Positions 42,228 to 51,748 of a stretch of DNA of 64,000 nucleotides are shown here, one piece after another (the stretch's first letter is position 1; each line of letters opens with the position of its first letter). Source of the DNA: Pirellulales bacterium (GTDB lineage Bacteria; Planctomycetota; Planctomycetia; Pirellulales; DATAWG01); the NCBI GenBank assembly GCA_036267355.1, contig DATAWG010000130.1, positions 22,097 through 86,096 on the forward strand, written 5' to 3'. The translations under genes and the position numbers were made by a program. The notes under the pieces were generated by a model that saw only the letters and a list, made by a program, of their open reading frames with translations, had not been told where the DNA came from and ran no database searches.

Positions 42228-43510
42228 GTGCACCGCGATTCCGTCGCGGATGCAGCTGGCCCGCTTCGTCGGCGCCACGCCACAAGCGCTGCCGCAATCG
42301 CGAAGGCTACAACGATCGCTAACGTCGTCCATCTCAAGGAAGCAATGTGGATCGCGCCGGCCAGTCGCTCTTGATTAGCCGTCGGCGGTTCGACTGCCTC
42401 AGTCGCAGTGGGTCGGAGTGCATCATGGTCGAGGCCGAGTCCAGCCGAGAAAAATCGCCGGGCAAATTCGCGGCTCGCGATGGCTCGAAAATCGGTTTCG
42501 CGGGTTTCGCCCCCTTCGCCGGCGCGACGCACTACATAATAAGCCGCGATGCCGCGTTCGTTCGCCAGTCGCACTCCATCGATCGGGCCGAGCACCATTA
42601 GCGCCTTGGCCCACGCATCGGCCGTCAGGCAATCGCCGGCTACGATCGACACCGACGTGGCGGCGTGCGCGATCGGCCGGCCGGTGCGCGGGTCGATGAT
42701 ATGCGAATAGCGATGGCCGTCTTGCAGAAAATAATGTCGATAGTCGCCCGACGTGGAGAGGGCCGCGTCCCCCGGCTCGAGCGCCAACTGCACGCCGCTG
42801 GGAATTTCGGTCGGCCGATCGATGCCGACGCGCCACGGTCGGCCGTCGAAGGCATGGCCCCGCGCGCGAATATGGCCGTCGAGCCGAATCAGATAATTCG
42901 TCACTCCGCGGCGCTCAAGCGCTCGCGCGATTCGATCGACCGCAAAGCCCGGTGCGATGCCGTTCAGATCGAGTGCGACCTCCGGACGAGTTTTGCGCAA
43001 CGCCGGCGGATCAACGCGCACCGCAATCAGTTCTGAGCCGACCGAGTGGCGAACGCGGGCAATTTCGTCGGCCGGCGGCACATGACCCATTCCGCCGCGC
43101 GGACCGAAACCCCACAGATCGACCAGCGGCGCGACGGTGATATCGAACGTTCCGCCGCTGCGATCGTGAATCGCAATCGCAGCGCGCACGACTGCCGCCA
43201 GATCCGGCGAGACCGCAAGCCAATCGGTCGACCGCGAGCGATTGAATTGCGACACCTCGGTGTCGGAATGGTAGCGCGACATCTGCCGATCGACGCCGGC
43301 CAGAATCGCATCGATTTCGCCGCGGACCGCTGACAGTGCCGGCACATCCAACGGTTCTCCGAGACGCACGCGATACGTGGTGCCTTGAGCGGGACCGGCG
43401 AATGTCGGTTCTTCGACCGCCGCGTTCGACGAGCTAGTGGCAACGGCAAAAAGCGTTGCCGCCAGGCAGAAAAAGTAGATGAGTCGTCGGAGAGCGGCGA
43501 TGCGGTTCAT
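42194..43510 (-). CDS. apbE: FAD:protein FMN transferase ApbE
   Basis: A 438-residue exported flavinyltransferase that attaches FMN to a Thr of target proteins. Signal or membrane anchor near residues 8-30 (LRRLIYFFCLAATLFAVA). Core motifs: GTTYRVRLGEP, VDRQMSRYHSDTEVSQFN, LDLNGIAPGFAVDRIA, LDGHIRARG and the metal-site block HIIDPRTGRPIAHAATSVSI with DAWAKALMVLG. A C-terminal helix (TLAIVVAFAIAAALVAW) may anchor it. The last ten residues come from the 74-bp repeat. Its start overlaps the stop of the FMN-binding protein by four bases, its presumed substrate. Confidence 0.93.
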   Translation of the reverse strand: MNRIAALRRLIYFFCLAATLFAVATSSSNAAVEEPTFAGPAQGTTYRVRLGEPLDVPALSAVRGEIDAILAGVDRQMSRYHSDTEVSQFNRSRSTDWLAVSPDLAAVVRAAIAIHDRSGGTFDITVAPLVDLWGFGPRGGMGHVPPADEIARVRHSVGSELIAVRVDPPALRKTRPEVALDLNGIAPGFAVDRIARALERRGVTNYLIRLDGHIRARGHAFDGRPWRVGIDRPTEIPSGVQLALEPGDAALSTSGDYRHYFLQDGHRYSHIIDPRTGRPIAHAATSVSIVAGDCLTADAWAKALMVLGPIDGVRLANERGIAAYYVVRRAGEGGETRETDFRAIASREFARRFFSAGLGLDHDALRPTATEAVEPPTANQERLAGAIHIASLRWTTLAIVVAFAIAAALVAWRRRSGPAASATESRCTASPKRKRGSH

Positions 43511-45219
43511 TTTCCGACCCACCAGAATAAAGCCGCCAATGCCAAACACGCGCCAGCGAGCAAGTCGCGCCGCGTAAATCGGCCGCTACGGGCGTTGCCG
43601 CGCAGATAATTGAGCAGCGCCCCGGTGGGGCAGCCATAGCGGCAATAGGCCATCGGCACGAACAACGAAGCCACGCCGCCCACCGCGGCAATCGCCAACG
43701 TTCCCCAGCCGGCGATGCGAAACACGTAGGCGTCAAAGGGCTCGATATCGGCCAAATTGAACGGCCAATGGGCAAGCGAAACCAGCAGGCAAAAAAGAAG
43801 CAAGCCGCCCGGAACAAGCCCGATCGCAGTTCGCCACGGTCGCGGAATCGTGTGGCGAGGATGGGCGAATCGCAACGCAAGCTGCTGCAGCGCCCCGTGC
43901 GGGCAGAGATGCGAGCAATACAGGTTGCGCTTTGTCATGATTGGCAGAAGGAGCGCCGCCGCCGTCAGCAGGATCAGGCTCCATGCACCGGCAGGCACTC
44001 CCGACTGAGCCCAACCCAACAATTGAGCTTGAGAAAGCAGCACGCCATTCACCAATCCCAAATAGGCCAGCACGAGAAATTGAAAGCCGACGCGCACCGT
44101 GGCGATGCCGCGCAATTTGGTAAAGCCGATGACGATCCCGGCGAGAACAACGACAAGCGTTCCGACGTCGGCCGGCGCAAAACTCAGCCCGCGCGATTGC
44201 GATCGCCGAGACGCTTGTTCCTGGACGAGTTTTCCCTTGGCGGCCAGCACCAATCCTTTTGCGACGGCCATGCTGGTCATCGTCGCGCCGGAAACGCCTT
44301 CCACTCCGGCCGCCTCGAGGTCGAGCCCCGCCAGTGCCTCGATCGACTTGCCATCGAACAAATTGCGAAATTCCTCGTCGTCGCGAACGTAGCCGACATA
44401 TGGCTCGTTATCGTAACTCTGATGAATCGCCAGCCCGACGACTCGGCCTTGCAAATCGATGCCCACCAGAGCATCGGTCGGGCCCTGATAGCCGATCGTA
44501 TTGTCGGCCGCCGGCGATGTCCGCAGCACCCAGCCCAGCGGAGCATCCTTTCGGCCGCGAACACGCGCCACCGACGGATCGCCGGGGTCTGACTCGATTT
44601 GTTCCGCATGCGGAAACAACGAACGAACATCGCCGACGGTCACTGCCGCCGGAAATTTCAGCGATGCGCCCGCGGCGCCGCCGAGCCGCCGCCGCAGGCC
44701 CTCGGCCATGGCAAAGCTGGTCAGCGTCGCTCCAGACACCGCGTCGACGCTGACGCGGCGAGCTGCTTCGTCGAGCGTCAGCCCGATGTAGCCACGGAAA
44801 AATTTCGGATCGTTTCTTACGCGCGCCACATGCTGCGGCGTGTCGCCGCTGGAGAGCACGGCGAGCCCGGCAATGCGGCCGGCGGAATCCAAGGCCACGA
44901 GGAGATTCGTCGAGCCGGAGAAACCAATCGTCGAATCGCTGTTCGGGGCCGTTTCAAGCACCGTGCCGATTCGACCGCCGCGGGCGCCGCGAACATCGAA
45001 GCCGCCAGCGACGATTGCCGAGGCTCTCAAACTTTCAGCGGTCGGAAAGAATTCGCGAACGCGCTGGAGTGGAATCGGGGGCGGCCCCGACGCGCCGCTT
45101 TTCGCAACCAGCGCCCGGTAGCGAGCGTGAATCAATAGCACGATCGCGACGAACACGGCGACGCGCGAGCCGTGTACGCTCCATCGCCGCGCCGCCGCCG
45201 CCCGCGGAAAATGCTTCAT
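43507..45219 (-). CDS. Membrane FMN-binding, ferredoxin-type electron-transfer protein (NosR/PceC-like)
   Basis: A 570-residue protein. One N-terminal helix (VAVFVAIVLLIHARY) is followed by two FMN-binding domains, each with the flavinylation motif (DAVSGATLTS and EGVSGATMTS), then about five membrane helices and two Cys clusters, CSHLCPHGALQQ and CRYGCPTGALLNY, as in NosR/NirI-type polyferredoxins. ApbE, encoded next, should load FMN on the Thr of each SGAT. It probably moves electrons across the membrane to or from an exported redox enzyme, maybe the FAD oxidoreductase ahead of it, whose stop it overlaps by four bases. The ATG at 45219 fits that overlap. Confidence 0.9.
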   Translation of the reverse strand: MKHFPRAAAARRWSVHGSRVAVFVAIVLLIHARYRALVAKSGASGPPPIPLQRVREFFPTAESLRASAIVAGGFDVRGARGGRIGTVLETAPNSDSTIGFSGSTNLLVALDSAGRIAGLAVLSSGDTPQHVARVRNDPKFFRGYIGLTLDEAARRVSVDAVSGATLTSFAMAEGLRRRLGGAAGASLKFPAAVTVGDVRSLFPHAEQIESDPGDPSVARVRGRKDAPLGWVLRTSPAADNTIGYQGPTDALVGIDLQGRVVGLAIHQSYDNEPYVGYVRDDEEFRNLFDGKSIEALAGLDLEAAGVEGVSGATMTSMAVAKGLVLAAKGKLVQEQASRRSQSRGLSFAPADVGTLVVVLAGIVIGFTKLRGIATVRVGFQFLVLAYLGLVNGVLLSQAQLLGWAQSGVPAGAWSLILLTAAALLLPIMTKRNLYCSHLCPHGALQQLALRFAHPRHTIPRPWRTAIGLVPGGLLLFCLLVSLAHWPFNLADIEPFDAYVFRIAGWGTLAIAAVGGVASLFVPMAYCRYGCPTGALLNYLRGNARSGRFTRRDLLAGACLALAALFWWVGK

Positions 45220-47057
45220 GGCCGCGGAGCGAGTTGCGCGGCTGCCGGCGATTTGATCGAATCGTGCACGGTCGCGCGGCGGGCTTTTCCGGGCAGCTTC
45301 AGCAGTTCGTCCATTTCCGACCAATAGCTCTCGAACACTTTTCGCGGCGTGCAATCGTGGAGCACGCAAATCGATGCCGCCCTGCCGACCACTTCGCCCA
45401 TCATCCCGCACGTTTTCATCACCCGCGTCGTGCCGAGCGCTTCGTGGGTAACGCTAATGCAACGGCCGGCCATGAACAGGTTGTCGATATTCCGCGAATA
45501 GAAGCAGCGATACGGAATCGGATAGCCGTAGGCGCGGTCGAGCTTCGCATTGAATTTCGCGATCGAAATAAACGGATTGTCGGGATAGGTCTTGGCGTAT
45601 TCTTTTTTCGGGTAGTGCAGGTCGATCGACCAAGTGCTCGGCACGCAGCCGTCGAGAAAGTCGCGTTTTGACAAGATATCCTCTTCGCTGAGCAGCACGT
45701 CGCCGAGCAGCCGCCGCGACTCGCGCGGCCCGCCGATATAGGCCACCCAGGTGAGCGTGGCGTGCTTGTGCTTGGCGGCGCCGTCGCGATTTTTCATGGC
45801 GTTGAAAGCGCCGAACACGGCCCGCAGATTCCAATCGCGGATTCCCTCGGCATCGCCGAGCGGATCTTTGTCGAACCCGCTTTCCCAAAACCATTCGCCG
45901 TGGAAATCGCGCGGGTAGGGGAAATCTTTCATCGTCAGATCGAGGGCCCAGGGCGTCTTGGGAAACGCGACATCGTGGTCTGCCTGAGCCCAAGACCACA
46001 TGTTGCTCATGCCCATCCGGCCGGTGGCGGTCATATCTTCGTCGGCGCCGCATAAGGCGCCGATTTCGCCGTGCCCCGTGCAATCGACGAATAGCCGGCC
46101 GGTGAATTCGAGTTCGTGGCTGTTGCGCGTGTCGAGGGCCGTGACACTTCCGATGTGCGGCCCGTCGTGGCTCAGCTTATAGACGCGATCATTCAGAAAC
46201 AGGTCGAGATTCGCCTCGGCCCGCACGACCTTTTCCTTCTTTTCATCTCCGAACTGTTCGGCGGGGCCGGGGCTTTTCTTGGCGTGGTCGCAAAACTCCT
46301 CGACAATCTCACCGATGCGCGGATACTTGCCGCGGCGGATCTCGCCCTGCGCCCACACGCGAACCTCGCTCGAGCCGTTGCCTCCCAGCACAGGCCGATC
46401 TTCGATGAGCGCGACTTTGCATCCCATGCGGGCCGCCGAAATGGCCGCCCCCATGCCGGCATATCCGCCGCCGACCACGACCAGATCGTAACCCGATTTT
46501 ACCGGCGGATGCTCCGGCAAGCCGAGCAATCTTCGCCGCCAATTCGGCAGCACGGCCTGATCGTTCGGCGGCGGCTTGTCGTCCTGGGTAAAATAGATCG
46601 CATCGCAACGGCCATCGAATCCCGTCAGATCATGCAGCGCAAGCGTCAGGTTCCCGGCGGGCACTTCGACCGTGTCTCCCGGCTGCCAAAACCAATCGCT
46701 CCCTTCGGTGCCGAAGGTGGTCTTGAGGGGCCGGCCATCGATGAGCAATTGGAATCGGCCCGGCTGGCCGGGAGCGTGCCAGCGCGCCACCCAATCTTTG
46801 GTCCGGACGAACACATGGTAGGCGCCGGCGGCAGGAAACGTGACCGTGGTGCGCGCATCGGCGACCGGCTGGCCCAACCCATGCGCCAGCAGATACGGAG
46901 AGCCCATGGCGTCGATGAATTGAGTGTCGACGCTCCAGCCCCCCAGATGCTCGAAACCTTCCGCCTCGACCAATAGCGACTCCCGCGCCGCGGCCGACGC
47001 CACGTTCGACGCGGCGAAAAGCATCAAAACCGACAACAGCCAGCGAGCTTTCTTCAT
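45216..47057 (-). CDS. Exported FAD-dependent oxidoreductase
   Basis: A 613-residue protein with a signal peptide (RWLLSVLMLFAASNVASA). Residues about 25-160 form a beta domain similar to carbohydrate-binding or sialate-type modules (ESLLVEAEGFEHLGGWSV). The FAD Rossmann fold starts near residue 181 (DLVVVGGGYAGMGAAI) and continues with RLFVDCTGHGEIGALCGAD and a C-terminal FAD contact NIDNLFMAGRCISVTHEALG. It is of the FAD_oxidored group common in planctomycetes. First gene of the operon with the FMN-binding protein and ApbE. An in-frame ATG at 47066 is an alternative start. Confidence 0.88.
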   Translation of the reverse strand: MKKARWLLSVLMLFAASNVASAAARESLLVEAEGFEHLGGWSVDTQFIDAMGSPYLLAHGLGQPVADARTTVTFPAAGAYHVFVRTKDWVARWHAPGQPGRFQLLIDGRPLKTTFGTEGSDWFWQPGDTVEVPAGNLTLALHDLTGFDGRCDAIYFTQDDKPPPNDQAVLPNWRRRLLGLPEHPPVKSGYDLVVVGGGYAGMGAAISAARMGCKVALIEDRPVLGGNGSSEVRVWAQGEIRRGKYPRIGEIVEEFCDHAKKSPGPAEQFGDEKKEKVVRAEANLDLFLNDRVYKLSHDGPHIGSVTALDTRNSHELEFTGRLFVDCTGHGEIGALCGADEDMTATGRMGMSNMWSWAQADHDVAFPKTPWALDLTMKDFPYPRDFHGEWFWESGFDKDPLGDAEGIRDWNLRAVFGAFNAMKNRDGAAKHKHATLTWVAYIGGPRESRRLLGDVLLSEEDILSKRDFLDGCVPSTWSIDLHYPKKEYAKTYPDNPFISIAKFNAKLDRAYGYPIPYRCFYSRNIDNLFMAGRCISVTHEALGTTRVMKTCGMMGEVVGRAASICVLHDCTPRKVFESYWSEMDELLKLPGKARRATVHDSIKSPAAAQLAPRP

Positions 47058-47540
47058 AACCGACATTCCGCCGAATCCGATCGAAATGCATGCCACCAAA
47101 TCGCCAACCCGGACCCCGTGCCCGCAGGGGCAACGCGCTGCAAAACACAGTATAACTGCTGCAATCGACCGGTCGAGCGGTGAACGGATAGAGCCGGCCG
47201 CTGCGGGCCGCCCCTCGCACGGATCCGTACCTGCGGAATTACCGCATACGGCTGGTACCTCGGATGCCGACGAACGGATGGCACCGCGTTGGCGCCGCCG
47301 TTCGCACGCCCAGCCGTCCACGCGACCTGCGTTCCCCGCACTGTGTCCGGCCCAGTAGCAAGGACCGGCGTTCTCCTTGGTCGGTCCCCTTCCCTTCAAG
47401 CGCCGGCGTGTTGACACGAGCGCCAGCCTGCAAATTTTGACGCGATTGCCCTGCCGCCACCGCCCACTAAAATCCACGAAAAGCCGAAAAGGCCGGCTCG
47501 CGTCGAACGGGCCTCTTCAGTTATGTTTGTCGGCCGAACC
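47058..47540. other. Gap of about 480 bases, no supported gene
   Basis: It should hold the promoter of the FAD oxidoreductase operon. A small imperfect palindrome (TGCGGAATTACCGCA, about 47230-47245, within GTACC flanks) is visible. Open frames on the minus strand run into the operon start without a ribosome site. Confidence 0.4.
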
Positions 47541-48341
47541 CTAAAACTGGGCCGATTGCATTCGCATTCTGCGCAGAGCAACGCCAGTCAGAGTAATCCC
47601 TCCGAGGCAAAGTAGCACGATGCTGGAGGGCTCGGGCACGGCAGTCGCCGTTAGATTGGCATTATCGAAGCCAAACGTCGATATCCCGTTTGAAGTGAAA
47701 TCGTTGAGAAAGTTTCCCGGCCCCTGAGACAGGTCGGCAGACAGCGGCGTCATGAAATTATTGCCGGTGGACGTACCTGCAAAATTCAAAAATGCCGACG
47801 AATAGGTCACGGTTCCAGTGTCTAATCCATCCTGATCGCTGAACGACGAAGTGCCGCTAAAGCCATTGATGGTCGCGTTCGTAAAGTTCACTGTCAGTAG
47901 ATTGGTTTGTCCGTTGATGGGCGTATCGAGAAGAATCTGGATCGTGCCCGAGTCGATGGGTTGATCGTAGAATAGGGGGCCGAAGAAAGTTGTGGATGAA
48001 GCCGGGGTCATCGTCGTCGCAGTTAGAAAAAGATGAGCGGCAAGATCGCCCGAAAGCTGGCTGCCTAGCGAACCTGAGATGGAGCCGGGCGTATAGTCGA
48101 ACGTGACGGGCGAGCCGCCGGAAACAGTCGTGAAAGATGCGCTGGTGCCAGAATTGTTCGTAAAAACCCAGCTACCGTCATTCGGATTGTCCGGCACGGT
48201 CTCGACGAGCTGCACAGAGGCCGCGGTAGCAGTGCCGGTCAGGACAAAAAGCCCCAATACGATCGCGGACCAAATGGGACCAGCGGTGCGCGCGGCATGG
48301 ACAGATCGAAACGACATGTTGCAGATCATCGAAGTTTGCAT
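47541..48341 (-). CDS. PEP-CTERM sorted protein
   Basis: A 266-residue exported protein. Signal peptide: IWSAIVLGLFVLTGTATAAS. The mature part is Ser/Thr/Gly/Asn-rich with beta structure and almost no Cys. The C-terminus is a PEP-CTERM signal: VPEPSSIVLLCLGGITL, a helix, then RRMRM. Such proteins are cut and anchored by an exosortase, not encoded here. The start at 48341 is preceded by AAAGGAAAAA. A G-rich tandem repeat lies 95-155 bases upstream. Confidence 0.88.
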   Translation of the reverse strand: MQTSMICNMSFRSVHAARTAGPIWSAIVLGLFVLTGTATAASVQLVETVPDNPNDGSWVFTNNSGTSASFTTVSGGSPVTFDYTPGSISGSLGSQLSGDLAAHLFLTATTMTPASSTTFFGPLFYDQPIDSGTIQILLDTPINGQTNLLTVNFTNATINGFSGTSSFSDQDGLDTGTVTYSSAFLNFAGTSTGNNFMTPLSADLSQGPGNFLNDFTSNGISTFGFDNANLTATAVPEPSSIVLLCLGGITLTGVALRRMRMQSAQF

Positions 48342-48435
48342 TAGCGATTTTTCCTTTTCGGAGGGTATGGTGACGTAGCTCGGGAAGAGCGCGCGCAGGG
48401 CATGGAGTTCAATGCTAACGAAGGAAGCGGGCAGG

Positions 48436-48497
48436 CAAAACGGGGGGCGCAAAACGGGGGGGGCGCAAAACGGGGGGGCGCAAAACGGGACGGGGCC
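48436..48497. repeat. Tandem GCAAAACGGGGGG units with G-runs (possible G-quadruplex)
   Basis: Four units of 14-16 bases begin at 48436, 48450, 48466 and 48481. The G-runs are 6, 8, 7 and 3 long and are separated by the constant 8-base word CGCAAAAC. The tract lies upstream of the minus-strand PEP-CTERM gene, so it may touch its promoter. Confidence 0.8.
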
Positions 48498-48690
48498 GAT
48501 ATTGATGAGATGGGTTGTTTTGCGTTAGTCTTCGCGCACGAATCCTGCCAGGGAGGAAATGGTTGTTGATGTCATGGGTCGGGGGACAACGGGTCAGAAC
48601 TATTCTTTAAACAGACCAGTCTTAACGCGTCGCAAATCGTGTGGTCCGCTTTCCGCTCCTAAGCCAGCCGAGGCCGAGGGACGAGGAAGC

Positions 48691-48741
48691 GAATTTAAGG
48701 GGACGGGACTAATTAAAATGACTCCCGTCCCCTTAAATTCC
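48691..48741. repeat. REP-like inverted repeat, family G (AATTTAAGGGGACGGGA)
   Basis: GAATTTAAGGGGACGGGA and its complement flank a 13-base AT-rich loop. A half copy is at 54762-54780. Confidence 0.85.
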
Positions 48742-49506
48742 ATCCCTTTCGAGACGCCCACGCCCCGATTGCCATCCGCCCAAAATTTACTTGCCTTTGC
48801 GGGAAGCAGCGATACACTGCCGACTGGTCTCTTCCCACGGGTGGGTATTTCCGCTCCCCACCAAAGACACGTCAATCACTTCTTCCGGGCGGACAGGCGG
48901 GCAAACGATGAATTCGTTCTCCATTAGATCGCTGGTTGGTGCATCGCGCCCGAACCGGTCAGCACCACGCCTGCCGACGAAAGCTGATTTCAATCCAATA
49001 ATCCCGTCTTCCCCAAATAGCTGGGATGCTGCCGGGAAGTCCTGGTTTTCTCGACCCAAGGCGGCGGTGCTTGTATGCGAGTTTGTCGCAGAGAGCAGTA
49101 GGACTCCCTTCATTCGCCCCCGGCGGCTGGACGCTGGGATCATGCCGACAATTATCGTAGAATCTGCGGCGACGCCCCGGAGCGTCCGTGCTTTGCGGTC
49201 TAGCTCGCTCTGTTGGCAAAATGAGGAGATTGTTTATGGTTGTGCCCGATGAAAGTCGTCGTCAAAATGGGCTTGAAGCGGTTGCCGTTGCTGCCGTCCC
49301 GCCAGGCGTTGCAAATGCGGGCTTGAGCGGCAGTCGCGAATTGCGAAGCGGCGGGTGAGGATGGACGGCCAGAGAAGTGAATCATCGACTGGATTGCCCG
49401 ATAGCATGTGGACTTGATAAAATCGCCAACCGCACGCTGGCTCCCAAGCTGGGTCGACAAAGCGTGGAGTCGTCATTGCAAACACTCAAAACAGGGGAAC
49501 GCAGAC
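48742..49506. other. Gap without a confidently supported gene
   Basis: An open frame on the minus strand (ATG at 49143, stop at 48787, 118 codons, ending SRQCIAASRKGK) reads like plausible protein and overlaps a plus-strand frame at 48791-49252. Neither has a ribosome site or a known family, so the stretch may be a decayed gene. The promoter of the cold-shock gene should lie near its right end. Confidence 0.35.
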
Positions 49507-49704
49507 ATGGCCGAAGGCACGATCAAAAAATTGACGGACAAGGGTTTCGGATTCATCAAGACAAGCGGCGACAAAGACCTCTTCTTTCATTCGTCGAGCG
49601 TCCAGGATGGCAGTTTCGACGACCTGCATGAAGGCCAAAGGGTCTCGTACACGGAAGGCCAGGGCAAAAAAGGGCCGTGTGCCGAGAACGTCAAGCCGCT
49701 TTAG
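49507..49704 (+). CDS. Cold-shock domain protein
   Basis: A 65-residue CspA-type nucleic-acid binding protein: MAEGTIKKLTDKGFGFIK has RNP1 (KGFGFIK), and DLFFHSSSVQDG has RNP2 (LFFHSS in place of VFVHFS). It ends GPCAENVKPL. GGGGA stands about 9 bases before the ATG. A role as RNA chaperone is expected from the family. Confidence 0.95.
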   Translation: MAEGTIKKLTDKGFGFIKTSGDKDLFFHSSSVQDGSFDDLHEGQRVSYTEGQGKKGPCAENVKPL

Positions 49705-50084
49705 TTTCTCCGGCTGGCCGAACCAGGTCATCGTCTGGCGAGTCACTCGTCTTTGCATCCGTCCGGATGTGCTGGCTATCGAACCGCGTCGAGGCCAGTG
49801 GCCGATCGCAAAACAACATCAGAATTCAAACGAGGAAGGCGCATTCGATGACCCTTAAAGCAGGAATGCTGGTCGAGTGTCGTCGCCATTTGCCGTCGCT
49901 CTCCGCGGCAAACCGATCGATCCGCACAATCGTCATAGCTTATCCGGCCGTTTCCCCGATTCGGGCATGCACACGATCTGCCGCTCGGTAAGCCTTGCCG
50001 GCTGTATGCCCCTTGCGGCTTGCGAGGGCGATTCTGAATCCAATTCCTCCGTCGCGCCGATGGACTTAGAGTCTCGGAGAGCAG
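49705..50084. other. Gap behind the cold-shock gene; one possible 47-codon ORF
   Basis: A short frame at 49848-49991 begins MTLKAGMLVECRRHLPSLSA and has AGGAAGG 7 bases before its ATG. It matches nothing I know. The rest shows no structure. Confidence 0.3.
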
Positions 50085-50315
50085 ATGGTCGAATTCGGTC
50101 CTCGTCCGCGCGAACGCATATCCATGAATCGATTGAATCCCGTGTTTCTTCCCGATCCGACGGTGAACGTACTGAAGGACTTGGAACATCGCCACAACGA
50201 CGTGCTGGAGCAGTTGGACGATCTAAACCGCCGCGTCGAACAGGCTTTGGCCGACGCCCGCCGGCAATTTCAAGCCGAAGGCGTCGCCGATTTGGCCGCC
50301 GCGCGTGCCGAGTAA
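50085..50315 (+). CDS. Small coiled-coil hypothetical protein
   Basis: A 76-residue frame. From residue 14 on it reads NPVFLPDPTVNVLKDLEHRH, then a heptad-like helix (LEQLDDLNRRVEQALADARR). GGAGAG stands 5 bases before the ATG at 50085; ATG at 50124 is an alternative. Not recognised. Confidence 0.5.
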   Translation: MVEFGPRPRERISMNRLNPVFLPDPTVNVLKDLEHRHNDVLEQLDDLNRRVEQALADARRQFQAEGVADLAAARAE

Positions 50316-50923
50316 CGCTCGCAAGCTATCAGGGCGACAAAGGGGTGCGACAAAGGGGGGGTGGATCGTTTTGGCGATTCGGCGGGCGGCGGCTTTTTCC
50401 GCGGACGCCCGCACGGGCGGAGCGTCGCCTGCCGCCCAGCCGCTGGGCAGCCCGCCGCTGCCACTGGGGATTGCCCAGCGGGCTGCCTGGACGGTCGCAG
50501 CCGCGCTGGATCGCCCGACGTACTGCGGTCACTTCCGCCTCCGGTTTGCGGGGCGTTGACAATCTCTCCGCCCAATTCCGCGGCCGAGGCAGCGGCCAGC
50601 CGAGCGCGTCGGGCAAAACAAGAGCAAAGAGCTGCCTTCTGCAGCGTCTGCTTTTCTGGTCCATGCCCTTTTCTGGCTCGGTTTGGCCGTCGGCCGATTG
50701 CGTGGCTTGCGCCAATGAGCCGAGCTCTTCCAGAATGTCACCGACCCGCGCGACCAGCTTTGCTCGGTTACGAATTCACGAATCGGGCTGCCGGCTTTTT
50801 TCTTGCCCCTTTTGTTACGGCTAGCTACGATAGCGGAATCCTGGGCTAGGTGGGATGGAAAGCGAATCGGTTCGGTTGGGAATTCGGCATTACGCCCGCT
50901 CGGGCGATTTCGGAGTTACGCTG
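50316..50923. other. Gap of about 600 bases, no supported gene
   Basis: An imperfect inverted repeat (CGCTGGGCAGCCCGC near 50441 and GCCCAGCGGGCTGCC near 50474) is visible. Plus-strand open frames (for example 49877-50824) look like high-GC shadows. The promoter of the PEP-CTERM gene at 50924 should be near the right end. Confidence 0.4.
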
Positions 50924-51688
50924 ATGAAAATCGGAGTGCATGTGTGGATCGTCGCCGCGGCCAGTCTGGTCGCTTCCGGCAATGGCGCGTTTGCAACCAC
51001 GATCGACGCGGACGCCTACTACGCCGGATCGATCCCCGTTGCTTCCGGAACGGGATTGAATGGCCTGTATTACGGCCAGCCCGCAACCGCCGGCAACGTA
51101 GCCGACGATACGTACGTCGCGTCGAATTCGCCCGTTGCAACGTTCCTGTCCACCGGGATCGATTATCCGACCGGTGTCACCGGCTCCAGCTATGCTGACA
51201 CGAATACGCTTGCAAACTTCCTTTCGCCGGATGCCGGGTCGCTTTCCGTTCCTAGCGCCGGCAGCAACACGCTCGGCAACCAGTTGATTACGTTCACCGG
51301 CTATATCGCGTTGCAGGCTGGCACTACGACATTGCAGTTGGGGGTCGACGACGGCGGCTACGTCAATATAGGCGGCGTTGGTTTCGGCTCACCGGGCACT
51401 ATTATCGACAACGACGGCGATCATGCTTATGCGATCGTCCAGGGCTCGGTGACCGTGACGAATGCGGGGCTCTATCCGATTTATATCGACTACCATGAAG
51501 ACGGGGGCAACACCGGCTTGTCGTTTCAATACGGCACTGGCGATGTTGTTCCGGCGAGCGTGCTTTACCCGTCCGCGCCGGTGCCCGAGCCGGCATCAAT
51601 GATCCTGCTTGGCATCGGTGGACTCAGCATGCTCTGGTTTGGCCGAGGGCGCCGCTGGATCAATCCGCGTTGTTTTCGGGCCAGTTGA
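50924..51688 (+). CDS. PEP-CTERM sorted protein with PA14-like part
   Basis: A 254-residue exported protein. Signal peptide: VWIVAAASLVASGNGAFA. The middle has LQLGVDDGGYVNIGG and GLYPIYIDYHEDGGNTGLSF, which resemble a PA14-type carbohydrate-binding fold. C-terminus: VPEPASMILLGIGGLSMLWF then RGRR, a PEP-CTERM signal. GGAG lies 9 bases before the ATG at 50924. Confidence 0.85.
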   Translation: MKIGVHVWIVAAASLVASGNGAFATTIDADAYYAGSIPVASGTGLNGLYYGQPATAGNVADDTYVASNSPVATFLSTGIDYPTGVTGSSYADTNTLANFLSPDAGSLSVPSAGSNTLGNQLITFTGYIALQAGTTTLQLGVDDGGYVNIGGVGFGSPGTIIDNDGDHAYAIVQGSVTVTNAGLYPIYIDYHEDGGNTGLSFQYGTGDVVPASVLYPSAPVPEPASMILLGIGGLSMLWFGRGRRWINPRCFRAS

Positions 51689-51748
51689 TTGGACTTTCGA
51701 ATTGAAGCCGGGGTTTCAATGCCTGATAGTTGCCGAGCGATTATCTTG

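Noticed and set aside
48787-49143. 118-codon minus-strand ORF
   Set aside because: Reads fairly protein-like but has no ribosome site, no known family and an overlapping plus-strand frame; kept only as a remark in the gap entry.
49877-50824. 315-codon plus-strand frame
   Set aside because: Ser/Arg-rich shadow composition, contains the better supported small ORF in another frame, no ribosome site or family.
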